Origin: CAYJAD01 sp964368075
Lineage (GTDB): Bacteria; Desulfobacterota; Desulfovibrionia; Desulfovibrionales; Desulfovibrionaceae
Length of the DNA stretch: 64,000 bases
Direction of reading: 5' to 3'
Assembly: GCA_964368075.1 (NCBI GenBank)
Contig: CAYJAD010000005.1
Coordinates: forward strand, 16,533 to 80,532
Part shown: positions 59,757-64,000 of the stretch, piece after piece
Layout of the letters: each line of letters begins with the position of its first letter
How positions within the stretch are numbered: position 1 is the stretch's first letter
The notes under the pieces: model-generated
The model's input: the letters and a program-made list of their open reading frames with translations, nothing else
Database searches by the model: none
Told to the model about the DNA's origin: nothing
Translations under genes and position numbers: made by a program

Positions 59757-59780
59757 ATGCGGCGCCATAAAACGCCGCAT
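59757..59780 (-). terminator. Hairpin between fba and gap
   Basis: ATGCGGCG pairs with CGCCGCAT around an 8-base loop, 29 bases after the fba stop. Read on the minus strand only a weak T-stretch follows, so it may attenuate rather than stop transcription into gap. Confidence 0.6.
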
Positions 59781-59808
59781 CATGTGCTTTAAGTTTATTT
59801 GATATGGG

Positions 59809-60732
59809 CTAAATTTTACCGGAAGAGCCCATAACATTTTTAATTTTATGCGCTACCATGTCTTTTACAGCAGTGCGTGCAGGGGTTAAATAACTGCGCG
59901 GGTCAAATTGTTCCGGGCTATCCTTTAAGAATTTGCGAATATTAGCTGTCATGGCCAAACGAATGTCGGTGTCAACATTGATTTTACATACTCCGGAGGC
60001 AGCAGCTTTACGCAGCATTTCTTCAGGCACACCCTTGGCACCGCCAACGGCCCCACCATATTCATTACACATAGTAACAAATTCTTCTGGTACCGAAGAA
60101 GCACCGTGCAGTACTAAAGGATATTTAGGGAGTAAGGCAGAAATTTTATCAAGGCGTTCGAAGTCTAGTTGGGCTTCTCCCTTGAATTTATAAGCTCCAT
60201 GACTGGTGCCAATGGCAATGGCTAAGGAATCACAACCGGTGCGTTGCACAAATTCCACGGCTTCGTCAGGTTCGGTGAAAACGTGAACATCAGAAGAAAC
60301 ATGCTCTTCAATGCCTGCCAGTTTGCCTAGTTCTGCTTCTACCCAAACGCCTTTCTCATGGGCGTAGTCTACGACTTTTTTGGTGATGGCGATATTTTCT
60401 TCAAAGGAGAGGTGTGAACCGTCAATCATGACAGAAGTAAAACCACCGTCTATGCAATCTTTGCACATTTCAAAACTGGGGCCGTGGTCTAAGTGTATAA
60501 CCACAGGAACATCGTCTTCTAAAAGGGCAGCTTCCACAAGTTTCATGATGTATTTTTGTCCGGCATATTTACGGGCGCCAGCAGAAACTTGTAAGATAAC
60601 AGGAGATTTTTCTTGGGCTGCAGCTTGCATAATGCCCTGAATAATTTCCATATTGTTAACGTTAAAACCGCCGATGGCGTAACCTTCAGCGTAGGCACGA
60701 GCAAACATGTCATGTGGTCCTATAAGCGGCAT
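59809..60732 (-). CDS. fba: Class II fructose-1,6-bisphosphate aldolase
   Basis: Zinc-dependent aldolase of glycolysis and gluconeogenesis. The 307-residue protein has GYAIGGFNVNNMEIIQG near residue 16-32, the zinc histidines in VIHLDHGPSFEMCKDC near 78-93, GTSHGAYKF and LHGASSVP near 207, and the NVDTDIRLA loop near 275. GGAG precedes the ATG. gap follows in the same direction. Confidence 0.97.
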   Translation of the reverse strand: MPLIGPHDMFARAYAEGYAIGGFNVNNMEIIQGIMQAAAQEKSPVILQVSAGARKYAGQKYIMKLVEAALLEDDVPVVIHLDHGPSFEMCKDCIDGGFTSVMIDGSHLSFEENIAITKKVVDYAHEKGVWVEAELGKLAGIEEHVSSDVHVFTEPDEAVEFVQRTGCDSLAIAIGTSHGAYKFKGEAQLDFERLDKISALLPKYPLVLHGASSVPEEFVTMCNEYGGAVGGAKGVPEEMLRKAAASGVCKINVDTDIRLAMTANIRKFLKDSPEQFDPRSYLTPARTAVKDMVAHKIKNVMGSSGKI

Positions 60733-60924
60733 AAGAGCTCCTTTTCTTAAGAATATGTGTAATGCATTAAATCACTACACCCATACTGCAAATCAAAAGA
60801 AATAGAAAGGGGAAAATACAAGAATTTTTGTGCTTAATGTTGTAAAAAAAATGAAGACTATGTTTTAAATAAAAATATCAATAAATATAAATTGGTATAT
60901 TCTTTCCTTCTATTATTTTTCGCA

Positions 60925-60953
60925 TTGACAAAGGGAGATATGTTATGTACATA
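60925..60953 (+). promoter_or_regulatory. Possible promoter of infA
   Basis: A consensus TTGACA at 60925-60930 followed after 17 bases by TACATA. It lies 34 bases before the infA ATG, so the leader would be short. The -10 element is poor. Confidence 0.45.
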
Positions 60954-60986
60954 ACCCTGTGCACAATAAGAGCACTCGGAGGTAGT

Positions 60987-61205
60987 ATGGCCAAAGAAGG
61001 TGCCATTGAAGTGGATGGCGTGGTGCAAGAAGCACTGCCCAATGCCATGTTTAAAGTTGAATTGGAAAATGGACATGTAGTTCTTGCCCATATTTCTGGA
61101 AAGATGCGTAAATTTTATATTCGTATTCTCCCCGGCGATAAAGTAAAGGTGGAGCTTTCTCCCTATGATCTTACACGCGGGCGCATAACGTATCGTATGA
61201 AATAA
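60987..61205 (+). CDS. infA: Translation initiation factor IF-1
   Basis: An OB-fold protein that blocks the ribosomal A site during initiation. The 72-residue length and MAKEGAIEVDGVVQEALPNA start are exactly those of the family, with VLAHISGKMRKFYIRILPGD in the middle and GRITYRMK at the end. The ATG at 60987 follows a GGAGG; the frame is open 14 codons further upstream but that is not needed. It is a single gene followed by a strong terminator. Confidence 0.97.
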   Translation: MAKEGAIEVDGVVQEALPNAMFKVELENGHVVLAHISGKMRKFYIRILPGDKVKVELSPYDLTRGRITYRMK

Positions 61206-61235
61206 TTTTTGCAGTAATTCCCGTGGGGAAATGCG

Positions 61236-61288
61236 AAAAAGTGTTCTGGAATTCTGTTTAAGGCAGGATTTCCGAACACTTTTTTTTG
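61236..61288 (+). terminator. Terminator of infA
   Basis: AAAAAGTGTTC and GAACACTTTTT at the base continue into a roughly 20-pair stem with few mismatches, followed by a run of eight T (part within the stem). Confidence 0.9.
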
Positions 61289-61399
61289 TGTGTCATACAG
61301 TGATTGCTTTAGAATAGTTGTTGTTAAAAAACACTAACTAAGTTCACTATAAAGTTTTTTATTGATACAGCCTTATTTAACAAACTGATAATATTTTTT

Positions 61400-61909
61400 C
61401 TAAACTGCAAAGAATATGCGCCAAAGGCCAAGGCATGCCATGGCCATAAAGCCCGCCACCACATCATCAAGCATGATTCCAAAACCTCCGCGCATCCAGT
61501 GCTCAGAAGCATTGACCGGCCACGGCTTTACAATGTCGAAAAAGCGAAAAAAGATAAAGGCAAGTAAAAGCTCTGTGGGGCTTATTTTGCTAAAGGGCAA
61601 AAGCACCAGCCATAAACCAATAAATTCATCAATGACAATTTGCGAGGGATCTTTGCAAGATAGCAGATATTCTGCGCGAGTGCTGGCTAAAGCTCCGAAG
61701 AGAAAAAGAGCACATAGAACAAATATGCGCCCCATAAAAGGCATAGGCATAAACCAAATAGGTGCAAACAGGGTGGCAACCAATGTTCCCCATGTGCCGG
61801 GAGCCATTGGCGCAAGACCTGCTACACCCACACGGCAAAAAAGCAGACATGTGCTATCTAAAAAAGAAAGCCCTGCGGGGAAACAATGTGAGAGTGCGCT
61901 ATGACGCAT
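61400..61909 (-). CDS. pgpA: Phosphatidylglycerophosphatase A
   Basis: Removes the phosphate from phosphatidylglycerophosphate to give phosphatidylglycerol at the inner membrane. The 169-residue protein has GLAPMAPGTWGTLVATL near residue 30-46, the family's DEFIG motif in QIVIDEFIGLWLVLLPF near 92, and FRFFDIVKPWPVNASEH near 118. Four to five hydrophobic segments are visible. It starts five bases after the stop of the lipoprotein gene, so the two are co-transcribed. Confidence 0.93.
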   Translation of the reverse strand: MRHSALSHCFPAGLSFLDSTCLLFCRVGVAGLAPMAPGTWGTLVATLFAPIWFMPMPFMGRIFVLCALFLFGALASTRAEYLLSCKDPSQIVIDEFIGLWLVLLPFSKISPTELLLAFIFFRFFDIVKPWPVNASEHWMRGGFGIMLDDVVAGFMAMACLGLWRIFFAV

Positions 61910-61914
61910 GCTTT

Positions 61915-62340
61915 TTACTCTTGCTCAAAGGCATATGTGCCGATGCCTACCATTCGCTTGTTGACGTCAAGGGCCTTTACGACATATTGATAAATGCGAC
62001 CATTGTCGGCCACTGAGGGGCATGGTCCTGAGTAATATCGATTGAGTGCGCCTTCGGGAATGCTGGCTGTGCTTTCGCCATCGTGTTCGTGGGTACCGCC
62101 ACCGTGCATGCGTTTAGAATCTGCTGTATCTTCAAGAATAACTTCTAGCACTTCCACATCTTGGGGGAGGCCCGAGATGTTAATTTCAGGTGAAATGCGG
62201 GAGCAGCGATGTCTAGAGCTTAAGTCTATGGAAACATCCAAGTCTCTTGGTGTTGTGGGGCTGGTTGGCTCTGGCTGTTGGAATCCGCAAGCAGATAAAA
62301 AAAGGGTTGCACATACGGTTAATGGCAAAAGGCGGCGCAT
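61915..62340 (-). CDS. Lipoprotein resembling phosphatidylethanolamine-binding (PEBP/YbhB) proteins
   Basis: A 141-residue exported lipoprotein with lipobox LSAC (lipidated C18) after a short signal peptide. The start at 62340 is supported by AAGGAGAATACT; the frame extends six codons further. The body has SPEINISGLPQDVEVLEVIL, HGGGTHEHDG and YYSGPCPSVADNGRIYQYVVKALD split over residues 55-130, which recall the PEBP/YbhB motifs S-P-x-L-x-W, H-W-x-x-x and GPCPP-x-G-x-H-x-Y. It is shorter than usual and lacks the DPDAP loop, so it may be a divergent or reduced member. Function in the family is unsettled. Confidence 0.65.
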   Translation of the reverse strand: MRRLLPLTVCATLFLSACGFQQPEPTSPTTPRDLDVSIDLSSRHRCSRISPEINISGLPQDVEVLEVILEDTADSKRMHGGGTHEHDGESTASIPEGALNRYYSGPCPSVADNGRIYQYVVKALDVNKRMVGIGTYAFEQE

Positions 62341-62429
62341 AGTATTCTCCTTGAACAAGATGCGCCAACATAAACCAGACTTATAGAAATGGCAATACGC
62401 TATTTGTAAGGTAAAAAAGGAGTTTTTTT

Positions 62430-63605
62430 ATGACAATGCTTTCTCAGCGTGTGGCAGGATATATGAAAAATGCGTCGTGGATTCGCCGCATGTTTGAAGC
62501 CGGAGCACAGTTAAAAGGGGAATTTGGAGCCGAGAATGTGTATGATTTTAGCCTTGGTAATCCCGATTTGCCGCCACCTCCTGCCGTAGCTGATGGTCTG
62601 CGCTCTTTGGCAGATAAAGCCCACGAACCATTTTCTTTTGGCTATATGCCCAATGGGGGCTATGCTTGGGCCAAAGAAATGTTGGCTGCCCACGAAAGCA
62701 AAGAGCAAGGCATAGCCTTAAGCGCAGAACATGTTCTGCTTTCTTGTGGGGCTGCCGGTGGCTTAAATGCTTTTTTCCGTTCTGTACTAAATGAAGGGGA
62801 AGAAGTGTTGGCCTTTGCCCCATATTTTGTAGAATATGGTTTTTATACAGAAAATCATGGTGGCACCTTTAAGGCTATTCCCACGCAGGCTGATACTTTT
62901 GCCCCAGATTTAGAGGCTCTCGAAAAGGCTATTAGTGCAAAAACACGTGTGCTCATTGTAAACTCGCCTAACAATCCTACGGGCGTTGTATATAGTAAAG
63001 AACAATTGCAAGGTGTGGTAGATGTGCTTGCTCGTTGCTCAGAAAAATTCGGTAAGCCCATCTGGCTCTTAGCTGATGAACCTTACCGTTTTCTTGCTTT
63101 TGGTGTGGAAGTACCGTCTGTGCTTCCTCTATATAAGCACGCTGTAGTGGTGTCTTCCTTTTCAAAAAATCTCTCCTTGCCCGGAGAGCGCTTGGGCTAT
63201 GTGCTCATTTCACCGCTTTTAGAAGAAGGCGCAGAGCTTATGGGAGCATTAACCCTGTGCAACCGTATTCTTGGCTATGTAAATCCACCTGTGGTGGGGC
63301 AACATCTCATGGCTGCGGCCTTGGGTTCGCAAGTAGATGTTTCTGTATATAAAGCTCGCCGTGATGCCATGGCTGAGGTGTTAAGTGCCGCCGGTTATGA
63401 ATTTCAATTGCCGGCCGGAGCTTTTTACTTTTTCCCTAAAGCACCTGGTGGGGATGATGTGGCTTTTGTGCAAAAGCTTTTTGAGCAAAAGGTCTTGGCT
63501 GTGCCCGGTACAGGTTTTGGTTGCCCAGGGCATTTCCGTTTAACATTTTGTGTAGATGAGAGTGTGATTAGGGGGAGTGCTCAGGCTTTTACCAAAGCTT
63601 TATAG
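62430..63605 (+). CDS. Class I/II PLP aminotransferase
   Basis: Transfers an amino group between an amino acid and a keto acid. The 391-residue fold type I enzyme has FSLGNPDLPPPPAV near residue 40, NSPNNPTGVVYSKEQL near 178, LADEPYRFLAF near 215 (aspartate to PLP nitrogen) and the PLP lysine in SSFSKNLSLPGERLGYV near 245. The substrate pair cannot be predicted; aspartate or alanine-type subfamilies are possible. AAAAAGGAG precedes the ATG. A family B element begins at its stop codon. Confidence 0.92.
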   Translation: MTMLSQRVAGYMKNASWIRRMFEAGAQLKGEFGAENVYDFSLGNPDLPPPPAVADGLRSLADKAHEPFSFGYMPNGGYAWAKEMLAAHESKEQGIALSAEHVLLSCGAAGGLNAFFRSVLNEGEEVLAFAPYFVEYGFYTENHGGTFKAIPTQADTFAPDLEALEKAISAKTRVLIVNSPNNPTGVVYSKEQLQGVVDVLARCSEKFGKPIWLLADEPYRFLAFGVEVPSVLPLYKHAVVVSSFSKNLSLPGERLGYVLISPLLEEGAELMGALTLCNRILGYVNPPVVGQHLMAAALGSQVDVSVYKARRDAMAEVLSAAGYEFQLPAGAFYFFPKAPGGDDVAFVQKLFEQKVLAVPGTGFGCPGHFRLTFCVDESVIRGSAQAFTKAL

Positions 63606-63730
63606 GGCGTTGAAAAAGGGGTGTTTGCATCGTCAGATATCTTTTTTCCTCACGGCATGGACCAGAAGAGTCCTATGCCGCAAGCAAAAAAGCTCTCTTC
63701 CTTGCACTCACCCCTTTTTGAACGCCCTAT
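63602..63730 (+). repeat. Family B palindromic element, copy 2
   Basis: A 129-base element with 22-base terminal inverted repeats (ATAGGGCGTTGAAAAAGGGG; one mismatch in 22). It contains CGTCAGA and a hairpin CGGCAT-GGAC-CAGAAGA-GTCC-T-ATGCCG at 63653-63680. It begins inside the stop codon of the aminotransferase gene. Confidence 0.8.
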
Positions 63731-63751
63731 GGCGTGTGAAGTTGAAAAAGC

Positions 63752-63881
63752 ACAGTTCGTTGAAAATGGGCAATCTACTTCGTCAGACTTGTTTTTTGCT
63801 TTGGTCGAGTACCAGAAGAGTACACTCCCTACGCAAAAAAACAGTGTCTTCCTAGTATTTTACCCATTTTGAGCGAACTGT
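63752..63881 (+). repeat. Family B palindromic element, copy 3
   Basis: A 130-base element with imperfect inverted ends (ACAGTTCGTTGAAAATGGG and complement with two or three changes). It contains CGTCAGA, a TTTTTTGC/GCAAAAAA stem, and GTAC-CAGAAGA-GTAC. It lies 21 bases after copy 2 in the same orientation. Confidence 0.8.
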
Positions 63882-63969
63882 ATTTAGAATATTTTTAAGC
63901 TGATGTTTAAAAACTTTCTTTGTTTTATTAAATATACCTCTTTAAAGAGCTGTTCATTTATAATTGGTT

Positions 63970-64000
63970 TTTTTGAGGGGAGGGGTCTGGGGAGGGGAAC
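63970..64000 (+). repeat. Family A repeat cut by the window edge
   Basis: TTTTTTGAGGGGAGGGGTCTG followed by GGGAGGGG, matching the left half of the copy at 36170 (TTTTGAAGGGGGTCTGGGGG). The rest lies outside the window. Confidence 0.4.

Noticed and set aside
63602..63881. CRISPR array
   Set aside because: Two tandem repeats of 130 bases with inverted ends and no short regular spacers do not fit a CRISPR; they are palindromic elements.
1..64000. Prophage, integrative element, tRNA or rRNA genes
   Set aside because: No integrase, transposase, phage structural gene, tRNA cloverleaf or rRNA sequence was recognised on reading either strand; a tRNA scan would be needed to exclude tRNAs fully.

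Overview
The window is a chromosomal stretch of a moderately AT-rich Gram-negative bacterium. It carries no rRNA, tRNA, CRISPR, phage or transposase gene that I could recognise. The gene set and order suggest a member of the Desulfovibrionaceae (Desulfobacterota): a Rex redox repressor, a tatB-tatC-hisB-lipoprotein-hisA run, a dCMP deaminase-ribD-ribE-ribBA-ribH-nusB-leuS-holA run next to radC and lon, split LysO, CheX-like and NYN-domain genes, and a cluster resembling the ferrosome genes of Desulfovibrio. This assignment is inference from gene content; no database search was possible.

Layout. 1-870 is the start of tyrS (3' end outside the window), followed by a CgeB-like glycosyltransferase. 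2885-8226 is a plus-strand group: DEAD-box helicase, unknown protein, ribF, small membrane protein, rnhA and a GATE-domain membrane protein. 8460-9957 is thiC with a TPP riboswitch. Next come a Gly-rich unknown protein, dgt, trmFO, the SRP RNA gene, an HPr-like protein, an RluA-type pseudouridine synthase and an M16 peptidase. 19010-20532 is rex-cobS. 20872-23751 encodes a secreted protein built of three cysteine-patterned repeats. 24265-31306 is guaB-guaA, then tatB-tatC-hisB-lipoprotein-hisA. 31489-37689 is a minus-strand group: CheX-like, glycosyltransferase, split lysO with an NYN nuclease-like gene, threonine aldolase and dnaB. 38035-40655 holds rpsF-rpsR-rplI and gdhA. 40976-43301 holds cysK, a zinc-ribbon membrane protein and a solute-binding protein. 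43417-54961 holds lon, radC, holA, leuS, nusB and the riboflavin genes. 55169-58254 is the ferrosome-like three-gene cluster. 58661-63605 holds gap, fba, infA, pgpA, a PEBP-like lipoprotein and an aminotransferase.

How the genes fit together. Most is housekeeping: flavin synthesis (the ribDE-BA-H run plus ribF for FMN/FAD), GMP synthesis, two histidine steps, translation, replication, lower glycolysis and quality control. The accessory parts are the fezABC-like cluster (probable iron-storing organelle), the cysteine-repeat secreted protein, and three families of dispersed intergenic hairpin repeats. One of these families keeps an invariant CAGAAGA loop on a stem whose base pairs co-vary between copies. 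These three are the most rewarding places for a second look.
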